This document shows positions 45,361 through 54,690 of a stretch of DNA of 64,000 bases, one piece after another. The notes beneath the pieces were generated by a model that saw only the letters and a list, made by a program, of their open reading frames with translations, made no database searches and had not been told where the DNA came from. Numbering within the stretch: position 1 is the first letter of the stretch; each line of letters starts with the position of its first letter. Both the position numbers and the translations under genes were made by a program. The DNA is taken from positions 186,001 to 250,000 of the forward strand of contig CAWKIA010000032.1 in the NCBI GenBank assembly GCA_963849635.1, in the 5' to 3' direction. Source of the stretch: CAVRUD01 sp963849635. GTDB taxonomy: Bacteria; Chloroflexota; Chloroflexia; Thermomicrobiales; UBA6265.

Positions 45361-45402
45361 GGGGTCTATCGATCCTGGCCGGCGCCGCCGGCTAAGCGGC
45401 GC

Positions 45403-47842
45403 TCAGGCGAGGCCGTGGCGGACGGCCCAGGCGGCGACGGCGGCGCGGGAGTCGAGGCCGAGCTTGGCAAGGATGTGGCGGACGTGGGTGACGGCGGTGG
45501 TGTGGCTGACGAAGAGGGCGTCGGCGATCTCGCGGTTGGACTTGCCCGCGGCGAGTAGCCGGACGACGTCCACCTCCCGGGGTGTGAGGGAACCGGGGAG
45601 CGATGGCTTCGCCGAGATCTCGACCGCTGGAGCATCGATGATGCCGGCCAGAATGCTATCGGCTTCGGCCACCGCATCGTCGAGGGGAAGAGACGCTCCC
45701 GCCTCCCTATAGGCAACGAATGTCGCCTCGTCCATCCGCTCGCGAACGAGGGAGACCGGGTCCGCCAAGCTATTCAGGTCGGAGCGGGGCACTGGAATGC
45801 CCATTGCGGCGCGAAGGGCATCGCTGGCCCCAAGCAGACGTGCGGCTGCTTCCGCTCGGCCGGCGTGGGCCGCCTCTTCGGCGATATCAGTCAGCGTTAT
45901 CGCCAGTTCTTCGGGGAAACCGAATTCTCTAGCGTAAACAAGCACCTCGCGCCAGAGTTCTGCCGCACGGCGCATCTCGCCCGTCAGGGCGAGTGCAGCG
46001 GCCAGATGCGAGGTCAGTTGCATTCCAAGGACTCGGTCGTCGAGCGCTCGGGCAATCGGGAGCGCGGCCTGGTACAGGGCCGTTGCCCGAGCGTGGTCGC
46101 CCTGCATATAGGCAAGAAGCCCCAGATGGTCGAGGGCCTGCTGTTCCCAGCGGGGATCGCCTATCGCGCGCGTGATCTCGAGGACTTCTTCGGCATAGGT
46201 TTCCGCCAGGGTGTAATCGCCCGACTCGACGGCATGATAGCTCAGGACGGTTAGCGCTCGGCCTTTCCCTACCTGGTCGCCCGCGGCCTCGGCTATCGCC
46301 AGGCCTTCGCTCGCCAGGAGAAACGCCTCGTGTGAATCGCCGAGCCTGTTGGACAACGAGGCCAGGACGATGATAGCCCAGCCCCGATAGACGGGCGAAG
46401 CGGCTCCTGGCAGGCTGAGCGCGCGAGATGCCCAGCGACGCCCCTCGCGGAAATGCCCGAACATATGCCAGAAGCGTGCACAGGCTGAGACAAGGCGCAA
46501 GGCGATCTCTGTTTCGCCGTTATCGATCGCCCAGCCGAGGGCGGCCCGGATGTTGTCGTGTTCCGCGGGCAGCCGTTCGAGGGCGTCGGCCGGGGCATCT
46601 CCCCACAGGCCCATGGTGGTGACCTCGGCGAGCTTGATGCACCACTCGGCGTGGGCGCGGCTTGTCTTATCCAGCTCGCCGCTGGCATCGAGTTGTTCCC
46701 GCGCGAAAGCCCTGACCGTTTCGAGCATCGCGTAGCGTGGCGCGCCCGGATGGTCGAGCCGGCGCAGGAGACTCGCGTCCACCAACGCCGTTACGCCATC
46801 GACGGGATCGGCGGTCCCGTCCGTCGGTCCCGTGACCGTCTCAACTGCCGTCAGGGGGAACCCTCCGACGAATACGCCCAGGCGGCGGAACAGCGCCTTG
46901 TCGTGAGGCGGCAGCAGGTCGTAACTCCAGGCGATGGTGTCGCGCATCGTGCGTTGCCGGTCGTGGAGGTCCCTGGCGCCCCGGTCAGCAACCGCAGCCG
47001 GTCATCCAGGCGCGCCAGGATGACCTCGGGCGGCAGGGAGCGGACCCGGTCGGCGGCCAACTCAATCGCCAGAGGCAGACCATCCAGGCGACGGACGATG
47101 TCGGAGATGACTTGCGCGTTTGCGGCGGTAGAGGGAAGCCTGGATCGGCGGCACTCGCCCTTTGGACAAAGAGCTCGATCGCGCCGTACGTGGCGATGTG
47201 CGTGGGGTCGTTGGTTGCGTTCGCGTTTGGGATAGGGAGCGGCGCAACGGGGACGACGTGTTCGCCGGAGAGGCGGAGCACGACCCGGCTGGTCGCCAGG
47301 ATGGTTAGATTCGGGCAGGAAGGCAGGAGGCGGGAGAGCGATGGGCCGGCGTCCACCACCTGCTCCAGGTTGTCGAGAACGAGCAACATGCGGCGCTCGG
47401 CGATGATGTCCGCCAGTTGGTCGACCGGCGATTCGGTGACGACCGCACGTGGTTCAAGCGACTGAATGATCGTCGGGATCACGAGCGCCGGATCGAGGAT
47501 TGCCTGGAGCGTAACCAGGCAGCGCCCACTGGGGAACGCGCTGTCCATGTTCGAGGCGACAGCAAGGGCAAGGCTCGTCTTGCCGACTCCGCCGGGACCG
47601 ATCAGGGTGATCAGCCGCGTTCCACGCGCAATCAGTGCCGCGACGGCATCGACGTCGGCGGTGCGCCCAACGAGGGGAGTGAGCGGAGCCGGAAGCGGCG
47701 CGCCAAATCGGCCCCGATCGCGGATCGGTGCTGAGGGCACGGTATGGTGAGGATCGGGCGTCGTGTTGGCCACGGGCTCGTCCTGTCGCGACGGCAGGTT
47801 GAAAGAGGGTTCATGATCGGCGGTTGCTGCGACGGCCGTCAA
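45403..47842 (-). pseudogene. third STAND ATPase with C-terminal LuxR HTH, two frameshifts
   Basis: Walker A GPGGVGKTSLALAVAS, Walker B MLLVLDNLEQVVDAG, then frameshifts near 47120 (before VRRLDGLPLAIELAADRVRS) and 46975 (before MRDTIAWSYDLLPPHDKALF). TPR-like sensor repeats follow and an HTH (SLTPREVDVVRLLAAGKSNR, recognition helix SHTTAVTHVRHIL). The recognition helix differs from the two 27-33 kb regulators, so its operators should differ too. The start is unclear: the frame opens at a TTG near 47842 and no ATG precedes the ATPase. Its presumed target is the exported cupin gene downstream. Confidence 0.82.
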
Positions 47843-47927
47843 GTCGGGCGGCGCTCGTGATACTTCTCTTCACCTCGTCCCGTTCGCCCCGCCGCCACCG
47901 GACGATGAAGCGAGATGCGAGTTCTGC

Positions 47928-48707
47928 TCAGGCGGCGACGACGGCGAGGGGCTCGAAGGTGGCATTAGCGAGGTGTTCGCCGGCCTGGGCGGGCTCGAAG
48001 CCGCGGATGCGCCACCGTTCGGTGGGGGTGATTAGAGTCCAGGATGTCTCGTCGTCAGCCGACACAGCGGTGATCGCTCGGCAATTAAGGGTCATGCAAA
48101 AACGCTGGATCGCGTCCAGCGTCCGGGCATCTCCGGTGACCGCGGCCTCGAGCGGATCGTCCCGGAGAACCACGGAGAGGATCATCGGGAACTCGTGGTC
48201 CGGCTCCTCGAACCGGGCGACCGCGACCCGTACTTCCGGCCGAGCCCAACGATCGTCCTCGCCCCAATCCGGCGTGACGGCGACCGCCTCGACTGGCAAC
48301 GCAAAGACCTCCGCCCAGGCCCGCTGGACGTCCACTTCCGGCACGATCCGATCGACAGAGAGATGGTTCCACATCATCGGTCTGAACCCTTGCTGCATGG
48401 CGCTACGGACGACCGGGCGTGCCGCAGAACGTTCTTCGGACCCGACATTGTGCATCCTCGCGAGGATCTGCTCGGCCCGGTCCGTAAAGCCGAATGTCCG
48501 GTAGACGCCGAGGGCCGCGATACGCCCCCCGGTTGAGCTGGACAAATCCGTCTCCCCTGATCGGGAAGCCAGGGTCCCAGACGATTCCAGCCCGTAGACG
48601 CGCCCGTTAACAGTATAGCGATCACCCTGCCGGATGGCCTCGCCTCGGTTGATCGCGACAACATCGCGCCGCCACATCCACCTGGGGCAAGATGACCGTG
48701 TTGACAT
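47928..48707 (-). CDS. hypothetical protein
   Basis: About 259 residues from an ATG at 48707; ATGs at 48824 and 48677 are alternatives and no start has a good ribosome binding site. Features: GDRYTVNGRVYGLESSGTLA near the N-terminus, FTDRAEQILARMHNVGSEER and a C-terminal TLDAIQRFCMTLNCRAITAV. No signal peptide or membrane segment. I do not recognise the family. It lies upstream of the third STAND-LuxR gene in the opposite sense of no neighbour, so context adds little. Confidence 0.55.
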   Translation of the reverse strand: MSTRSSCPRWMWRRDVVAINRGEAIRQGDRYTVNGRVYGLESSGTLASRSGETDLSSSTGGRIAALGVYRTFGFTDRAEQILARMHNVGSEERSAARPVVRSAMQQGFRPMMWNHLSVDRIVPEVDVQRAWAEVFALPVEAVAVTPDWGEDDRWARPEVRVAVARFEEPDHEFPMILSVVLRDDPLEAAVTGDARTLDAIQRFCMTLNCRAITAVSADDETSWTLITPTERWRIRGFEPAQAGEHLANATFEPLAVVAA

Positions 48708-48823
48708 CCTTCGGATGCGATTCTGACCTATCCGGTTGAAGTAATGCCGATCTGCCGGCCGCCGGGCGAGGATCGGCGGCCGGTTGCGCGATCGGGCGTC
48801 GTCCGGTTCGGAATTGCCTTCCA

Positions 48824-50495
48824 CTAGTACCCGGCGACGGTGCAGCCTGGGCGACGGACTTCGGTGGAGCCGTGGAGGAGACCGGTAGCGGGGTTGCGGG
48901 CGATGAGCTGGACGGAGGAGCCGGCGGACCAGGGGGCGCCGAGGGTGACCGGGTGGCCGTAGGACTGGAGTTCGGCGACGACGTCGGGGTGGGCGCGGGA
49001 TTCAAGGGTGATGGTGGGGTCTTCGACGGCGAGCTGGTGGCCGATGGTGAAGCGTGGCGTTTCCTGGGCGCGTTGGACGTCCAGGCCGAAGTCGAGCAGG
49101 TTGGTCAGGATCTGCAGATTCGTCTGGACCTGCCACTGGGCGCCGGGCGTACCGCCGACGAAGACGGGCTGGCCGTCCTTTTGGACCAGCCAGGGGTTGA
49201 GGGTGTGGACCGGGCGCTTGCCGGGGGCGAGGCAATTGGGGTGGCCGTCCTCCAGATTGAAGCCGAGGAGGCGGCTGTTCATCAGGACACCCGTCTCGCC
49301 CAGGATGACGCCGGAGCCGGTGAAGAGGCTGTGGATGTAGGAAACGGTCGTGCCGGAGGCGTCGGCGGCGCAGAGGTAGGTGGTGTCAGGCTGGCGCTGC
49401 TGGGGCAGGGAAGCGGGCATGGCGCGGCGCGGATCGATCTTGGCGGCCTGCTCGGCGGCGTGCTCCTTGGAGAGGAGTTTTTCCAGGGGCATCTCGACGA
49501 AGGCGGGATCGCCGATGTAGCGGTCCTTATCGGCGACGGCCAGCTTGAGGGCCTCGACCATGTAGTGGATGTGCTGGGCGCTGCCCTGGCCGAAGGAGGC
49601 GAGGTCGACGTTCTCGAGGATGTTGAGGGCCAGCAGGACGATGATGCCCTGGGAGACGGGCGGCTGTTCGTGGACGGTGTAGCCTCGGTAGTCGATCGCG
49701 AGGGGGGCGATCTCGTCGGTCTTGTGATTGGCAAAGTCTTCGAGGGCGAAGAGGCCGCCGTACGTGGTTGATGCCGCCACCATCTGGGTTGCCAATTCGC
49801 CGCCGTAGAAGGCGTCGCGGCCGCCATCGGCGATCCGGTTGAGGGAACGGGCGAGGCCGGGCTGGCGGAGGATGCCGCCGATGGGCGGGATCTCGCCGTT
49901 GGGAAGGAAGACGGCGGCGGCGTCCGGATTCTTGGCGTAGACGGGGGCCTGCTTCTTGAGACTGGCGTGGAGACTGGCGGTTACGGGAACGCCGTGCTCG
50001 GCGTACCAGGCGCCTGCTTCGAGGAGCTCGCCGAGGGGAAGGGTGCCGAAGCGATCGGCGGCATAGGCCCAGGCGCTGGGGGTGCCGGGGACGGTCGAGG
50101 TGCGCAGCCCCTTCTCGGGGAAGCCGCCGGCGGCGCGGTAGTCCCTCGGCGGTGGCGGCGAGCGGGGCGGCGCCGCTGCCATTGAGCGCGATCACCTCGT
50201 TGCCGCCCTCGCGGTTCGGGCGGCTGATGAGCATGAAGGTGTCGCCGCCGAGGTGGCCATTCCAGGGCTCGACCGTCGTCATGACGGCGGCGGCGGCGAT
50301 GGCGGCATCGACTGCGTTGCCGCCTCGGCGCAGGATCTCGACGCCGGCCTGGGCGGCGAAGTGGTTGGCGGCGGCGACCATGCCGCGGTGGGCCATGAGG
50401 AGATCGCGGGGCGGGCCGTCGTCCCGGACTTCGGTCGTCGTGGCGCGCTGGTCCTGGGTCACGATGGCGTCGCGAGTGCGGGTAGTGGTGGACAT
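48824..50495 (-). pseudogene. gamma-glutamyltransferase, one frameshift
   Basis: The N-terminal part (ATG 50495, GGAGA upstream) reads LLMAHRGMVAAANHFAAQAG, ILRRGGNAVDAAIAAAAVMT and NGHLGGDTFMLI. After a shift near 50145 the frame encodes DYRAAGGFPEKGLRTSTVPG, GTPSAWAYAADRFG and the autocleavage site QPDTTYLCAADASGTTVSYI, whose Thr is the catalytic nucleophile. NPWLVQKDGQPVFVGGTPGA is also present. No signal peptide is seen, so this is a cytoplasmic GGT-like acylase of the YwrD type rather than a periplasmic enzyme. One indel restores about 557 residues. Confidence 0.88.
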
Positions 50496-50561
50496 AGTGG
50501 TGGTCTCCTTCTGGCGTCTGGCGTCCGGGACACCAGTTCGCCACTAGCCAACCCTGTAGGC

Positions 50562-50707
50562 TGTCATCCCGAGCTTGTCGAGGGATCTCGAAGGGCGTCG
50601 TGCCCCTAGGAAGCACCGGCGTTCGAGAAAACGGCACCGTGCTCTTGGAGACGGCGGCACCATCGTCGCGCCATCCCTCTAGATCCCTCGACAAGCTCGG
50701 GATGACA
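50562..50707. repeat. 27-bp perfect inverted repeat (MITE-like element)
   Basis: Left arm 50562-50588 (TGTCATCCCGAGCTTGTCGA...) and right arm 50681-50707 are exact complements separated by 92 bp that contain no frame of note. It lies between the GGT start and the ctaAB end. Its arms share the CATCC-GAG/CTC-GGATGAC pattern with the element at 38.8 kb. Confidence 0.75.
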
Positions 50708-50781
50708 AGGAGGGTCGGGGCGACATCGTCTCGCCGGACGCCGGACGCCGGAGCGCGATGCCGGACACCTTCGGCGTGATC

Positions 50782-52764
50782 CTACCCGAGGAGGAGCCGA
50801 TCCGCGACCATGGCGGAGAAGAGGGCGGCGAGGTACCAGAGCGATTGGAAGAAGAGGCTGCGGGCGAGTTTTTTGCTCGGGGTGCGGTAGAGGCGGATGG
50901 CGGTGCCGAGGAAGAGGGCGTTGAGAGCGACGGCGATGATTCCGTAAACCCAGCTCAGGCCAAGGGGGACGAGGGCGAGGCAGACGGCCGCGAGGATGAC
51001 CGAGTAGATGAGGATCTGCTTGCGGGTTTCGGCCTCGCCTTTGACAACCGGCAGCATCGGGACGTGGACCCGGCCGTATTCGCCCTGCTTGAGGAGGGCC
51101 AGGGCCCAGAAGTGGGGCGGGGTCCAGCAGAAGATGATCAGGAAGAGCATCCAGGCCATCACCGAGAGGTCGTTGGTGACGGCGGCCCAACCGACGAGGG
51201 GCGGCACCGCTCCGGCGGCCCCACCGATGACGATGTTCTGGGGGGTCGTCCGCTTGAGCCACTTGGTGTAGACCAGGACGTAGAAGAGGTTGCCAGCGAG
51301 GGAGAGACCGGCTGCGAGCGGGTTGACCAGCCAGGCGAGTTCGACCACGGCCAGGACGGTGAGGGTCAATCCGAAGAGGAGGGCGCTGTCGGGGGAGATC
51401 GCGCCGGAGGCGGTGCCGCGGTGTTTTGTCCGTGGCATGATCGCGTCGATATCGCGGTCGATGTAGCAGTTGAGGGCGTTGGCGCCGCCGGCCGCCAGGG
51501 TACCGCCAAGCAGGGTGGCGAGGACGAGCCAGAGGTCGGGGACGCCGTTGGCGGCGACCGGCATCGCCGCGGCGGTGGTGAAGAGCAGCAGGGAGAGGAT
51601 GTTCGGCTTCGTCAGGGCGACGTAGCCGGGGACCGCCGCCCACCAGCGGCGCAGGTCCGCCAGCGTGACGACGAAGAGAGTCGGATAGGGCATAGGCGGG
51701 AAGAGGGCGGCGGCACCGCTCCCGCTCACGCGCAGGTCGGACGCCGGCGAGCGATCAGCCGGCGCATCCAACTCCGCAAATCGGCTCACCGCCAGCCTCG
51801 GTATCGCACCGCCCCAAATCCAGGCCGCCTTCCTTGCATCCCGGCCTCCAGCCGTGATCCTTCCCGTCTCCCCGCCTTCCCGCCTTCCCGCCTCAAATGC
51901 GCGGCGGGTGACGATCACGATTGAGACGGTCATGGCCCAGAGGAGGGCGGCAAGGCCGAGATGGACGCCGCCGAGCCAGGGGGAGTCGAGGTCTGTCGTG
52001 ACGTAGAGGGCACCGACGAGGCTCTGGAGCAGGATGACGGCGCAGGCGGCGAATGCCAACCCCTGCACGAAGGGAGAGGCGCCCCGGCGGACGGCGGCGA
52101 CGGCGATCAGGCCGACCGTGACCATGCCGATCAGGGCAACGCCCCGATGGGAAAGGTTCAGCCACGTGCCGCTATCGGCGCTGTCAGGGAGAACGCGGCC
52201 TTCCTGGCAGAGAGGCCAGGCGGTGCAGGCCAGGGTCGCTCCAGACGAGGAGGTCGCGGCTCCGGAGAGGATCAGGACGAGGACAACGGCGGCGGCGAGC
52301 TGGGCGATGCCGAGGAAGCCGCGGTCCCGGTGGTCCGGGCCGCTGACGCGGAGGGCGCCGGCCTGGGTCAGCCAGAGCGGCCCGCCCCGGTCGAGGGCGA
52401 CGAAGTAGGCGGTCAGCATCGTCGCGGCGGCGCAGAGTAGGGCGGCGGCGAGGGAGGCTGTGGCAACTCCTGCCGGGAAATCTCGCCCTTCGGCGATAGC
52501 TCCGAGGCCAATCTGAATTGCGACCAGGCCGACCGCGACCCAGGACGTGGTCCGGGTACGGCGGCTGACACCGGCCACTAGCGTGGCCCCGATGGCGACC
52601 GCGAGGACGGTCGCGACCGTGATGAGGGCTCCGACCCGATGCAGCGTCTCCACGACCCAGGGAGCATCGAGCCGGCTGTCGGTGATCCGGCTGACGCCGC
52701 TGAGGACGATCAGGGCATAGGACGCGGCGGCGGCGATGAGGGCGAGCCGGAAGAGCCTGATCAT
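50782..52764 (-). CDS. ctaA-ctaB: heme A synthase/heme O synthase fusion
   Basis: The 660-residue membrane protein joins CtaA (residues 1-305: DAPWVVETLHRVGALITVAT, LNLSHRGVALIGMVTVGLIA, WLGGVHLGLAALLWAMTV with heme-ligand His residues) to CtaB/protoheme farnesyltransferase (from about 370: YVALTKPNILSLLLFTTAAA, the prenyl-binding NCYIDRDIDAIMPRTKHR, VYTKWLKRTTPQNIVIGGAA). The two steps convert heme B to O to A for cytochrome oxidase. Such fusions are known in Thermus. The linker is encoded by an octamer repeat. Start ATG 52764 follows AGGA; the longer upstream frame is antisense to the next gene. Confidence 0.93.
   Translation of the reverse strand: MIRLFRLALIAAAASYALIVLSGVSRITDSRLDAPWVVETLHRVGALITVATVLAVAIGATLVAGVSRRTRTTSWVAVGLVAIQIGLGAIAEGRDFPAGVATASLAAALLCAAATMLTAYFVALDRGGPLWLTQAGALRVSGPDHRDRGFLGIAQLAAAVVLVLILSGAATSSSGATLACTAWPLCQEGRVLPDSADSGTWLNLSHRGVALIGMVTVGLIAVAAVRRGASPFVQGLAFAACAVILLQSLVGALYVTTDLDSPWLGGVHLGLAALLWAMTVSIVIVTRRAFEAGRREGGETGRITAGGRDARKAAWIWGGAIPRLAVSRFAELDAPADRSPASDLRVSGSGAAALFPPMPYPTLFVVTLADLRRWWAAVPGYVALTKPNILSLLLFTTAAAMPVAANGVPDLWLVLATLLGGTLAAGGANALNCYIDRDIDAIMPRTKHRGTASGAISPDSALLFGLTLTVLAVVELAWLVNPLAAGLSLAGNLFYVLVYTKWLKRTTPQNIVIGGAAGAVPPLVGWAAVTNDLSVMAWMLFLIIFCWTPPHFWALALLKQGEYGRVHVPMLPVVKGEAETRKQILIYSVILAAVCLALVPLGLSWVYGIIAVALNALFLGTAIRLYRTPSKKLARSLFFQSLWYLAALFSAMVADRLLLG
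51860..51891. repeat. octamer repeats in the CtaA-CtaB linker
   Basis: Four octamers on the plus strand: CTTCCCGT, CTCCCCGC, CTTCCCGC, CTTCCCGC. On the coding strand they encode Arg-Arg-Glu-Gly-Gly-Glu-Thr-Gly-Arg between the two enzyme domains. Same family as the repeats at 2.4 and 27.7 kb. Confidence 0.75.
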
Positions 52765-53016
52765 AGTCCTCACTGGTGTAGGAACGGCGCTCAGTGTTCG
52801 GGTGCACGGGTCGATGCCGGTCGATTTTACCCGCTGACGGGGTATTGCGCCGCCGATACGCCCATTTGCCGTGGCGGAGCGGTGCATGGCTACCGGGTTT
52901 GGGCGGGCGAGTTCCGGGCAGGAAGTTTCCGGGAAGACCGGGGTTGCATCCTGATGCCAGAACAGATCGACCGGCAGCACACGCCAACGCAATTTCCACG
53001 AGAGGTCATCGTCGCC

Positions 53017-53556
53017 ATGTTGCAGTTCAGATTCAACAAACAAGGGGGATCGATCGCCGGCCTCCTCGTGCTCGGGATCGTGTTTACGATCGTCGGCGGT
53101 GTTATGGGCTTCGTCGGATTCGACAACTACCGCGACGGGAAAGAGACCGAAAGCTGGTCCGCGACCAGCGGTCGCGTCCTCTCGTCCACCATCGATGAGC
53201 ACACCAGAACCGAGCGCCGGAATGGCCGGAGGCACACCGAGACGACCTACACCCCGATTGTTCACTACGAATACACGGTTGATGGCGTTCGCTACGAGGG
53301 GGACGACATCCGCGCCGACGATCGCGCCGGCAACTTCTCTTGGGCCAATAACCTTGTAGTTCGGTACCCGGTCGACGCCGAAACGACTGTCTACTACGAC
53401 CCGAATAAGCCGCAGGATGCCGTTCTGATCCAGGGATCGGACACGACCCAGGTCTACCTCTTCGGAGGCATCGGCGGGGTCTTTGGGGTGATCGGCCTGG
53501 GCGCGCTTGGCTTCCTCGGGATCTTCGTCCGGCGCCTGAGTCGTGGCTATCTCTAA
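53017..53556 (+). CDS. DUF3592-type membrane protein
   Basis: The 179-residue product has two membrane helices (IAGLLVLGIVFTIVGGVMGF and VYLFGGIGGVFGVIGLGALG) around an extracellular beta domain: SATSGRVLSSTIDEHTR, YTPIVHYEYTVDGVRYEGDD, and VRYPVDAETTVYYDPNKPQD, the last being the DUF3592 signature (Y-P-x-x-x-x-x-V-Y-Y-x-P). Function unknown. ATG 53017 is the start nearest the first helix, with AGAGGT upstream. It is divergent from ctaAB. Confidence 0.85.
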   Translation: MLQFRFNKQGGSIAGLLVLGIVFTIVGGVMGFVGFDNYRDGKETESWSATSGRVLSSTIDEHTRTERRNGRRHTETTYTPIVHYEYTVDGVRYEGDDIRADDRAGNFSWANNLVVRYPVDAETTVYYDPNKPQDAVLIQGSDTTQVYLFGGIGGVFGVIGLGALGFLGIFVRRLSRGYL

Positions 53557-53704
53557 CCCAGCCAACCCAGCAGTCTCATTGCGCAGAGCCGGGCCACCAA
53601 CTCTACGGCAACCGATTCACCGATGACGCATACGAATGTGTCCAGGCATGTGCCGGGGCCCACCATACCGGGACTAACCCGGAACGCGGCGTGAGGAGTT
53701 GCCG

Positions 53705-54448
53705 ATGTTCGAGCGGCGGAATGGAACAAGCGGTGCCAGAGAATCTGATATAGAGACGGGCTCGGCCCTGGGTGACTGGCGCTGGCCCCTGTGGGGCGCT
53801 GCCGCAGGCATCCTTGGAGCAATCGGCCATCTCTTTTCGATGCAGGCTCCGAGTAAGGAAGAGGTTCTGAGCGGCGCGGGCGTCATCGATGCGCTGGAGC
53901 GCGGGCCATACCACGTCGGGATCGTCAGCGGCCTGGCGGGCGTCTTCTGCCTACTGGTCTTTGCGGCCGGAATGCGGCGATGGGCAACCAGCGTTGCCCC
54001 GAACAGCCTCGCAGCCGGCGCCCTCCATCTGGCCCTGACCGCCAGCGCCGGGGCGATGATGCTGGCCTACGGCTTCAAGGGTGCCCTGGCCGTCTACCTG
54101 CCAAATGGCATGGACGAAGGGACCTTCCCCAAGGAGAGCCTGCTCACCTTCTTCATGTTCGACGACTTCAGCGCCTTCATCTCCTGGTGGGGGGTGGCGA
54201 TGGCCACCGGCGCGATCGCCTGGCTCGCCCTTCGTGAACGTCACCTGCCGCTGTGGATCGGAATCGTCGCCGCGCTGTTCGCCTTGGTACCGGTGGGATT
54301 CGTGACGATCACCGGCCTGCCGGGCTTCCCGGGAGTCATCGATCCCTTCGGTCTGGTGATCATCAGCGGCGGATTGGCATTCACGTTCTGGAAGCAGACA
54401 TCCGCGAAATCAGTCGTCGCTCCCGCGAAGGCTGCTCTCGCATCGTAA
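53705..54448 (+). CDS. hypothetical polytopic membrane protein
   Basis: The 247-residue product has about six hydrophobic segments, for example WPLWGAAAGILGAIGHLFSM, VGIVSGLAGVFCLLVFAAGM, SLAAGALHLALTASAGAMML and LPLWIGIVAALFALVPVGFV. No conserved motif is recognised. GAGGAG before the ATG at 53705 supports it over the TTG six bases earlier. It ends in a good terminator at 54495-54528 and is probably monocistronic. Confidence 0.75.
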   Translation: MFERRNGTSGARESDIETGSALGDWRWPLWGAAAGILGAIGHLFSMQAPSKEEVLSGAGVIDALERGPYHVGIVSGLAGVFCLLVFAAGMRRWATSVAPNSLAAGALHLALTASAGAMMLAYGFKGALAVYLPNGMDEGTFPKESLLTFFMFDDFSAFISWWGVAMATGAIAWLALRERHLPLWIGIVAALFALVPVGFVTITGLPGFPGVIDPFGLVIISGGLAFTFWKQTSAKSVVAPAKAALAS

Positions 54449-54494
54449 GGCGCCATCGAACCCAAGCTGAACATATAGGTGTATCGATCCCAAG

Positions 54495-54528
54495 CGACGG
54501 GGTCCTTGAATGATCAGGGACCCCGTCG
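54495..54528 (+). terminator. rho-independent terminator
   Basis: CGACGGGGTCC, a 12-nt loop, GGACCCCGTCG, then GTCTTTGT. Ends the membrane-protein transcript. Confidence 0.78.
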
Positions 54529-54540
54529 GTCTTTGTAGTC

Positions 54541-54589
54541 AGTCCCGCAGGGACTTCCGTCACTCAGCCCGGGACTTCGAGTCCCGGGC
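54541..54589. repeat. two short hairpins of the GGGACT/AGTCCC type
   Basis: AGTCCC-GCA-GGGACT (54541-54555) and GCCCGGGACT-TCG-AGTCCCGGGC (54567-54589). They recall the hairpin cluster at 60.5 kb. They lie between convergent genes. Confidence 0.6.
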
Positions 54590-54690
54590 GACAGCGGATG
54601 CGCGACAACCATTTCGAAGAGCGCCTTATGCCCGTGCCGGGGCTGGGAACGTACCGATCCGACCCATCGCGGTGACTTGGCCAGCGCAAC

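Noticed and set aside
45403..47842. Two separate genes for the third STAND-LuxR regulator
   Set aside because: The ATPase half and the TPR/HTH half are in correct order with overlapping homology to the intact paralogue; a frameshifted single gene is simpler.
50562..50707. Insertion sequence between ggt and ctaAB
   Set aside because: There are paired inverted arms but no room for a transposase and no coding frame; kept as a MITE-like repeat.
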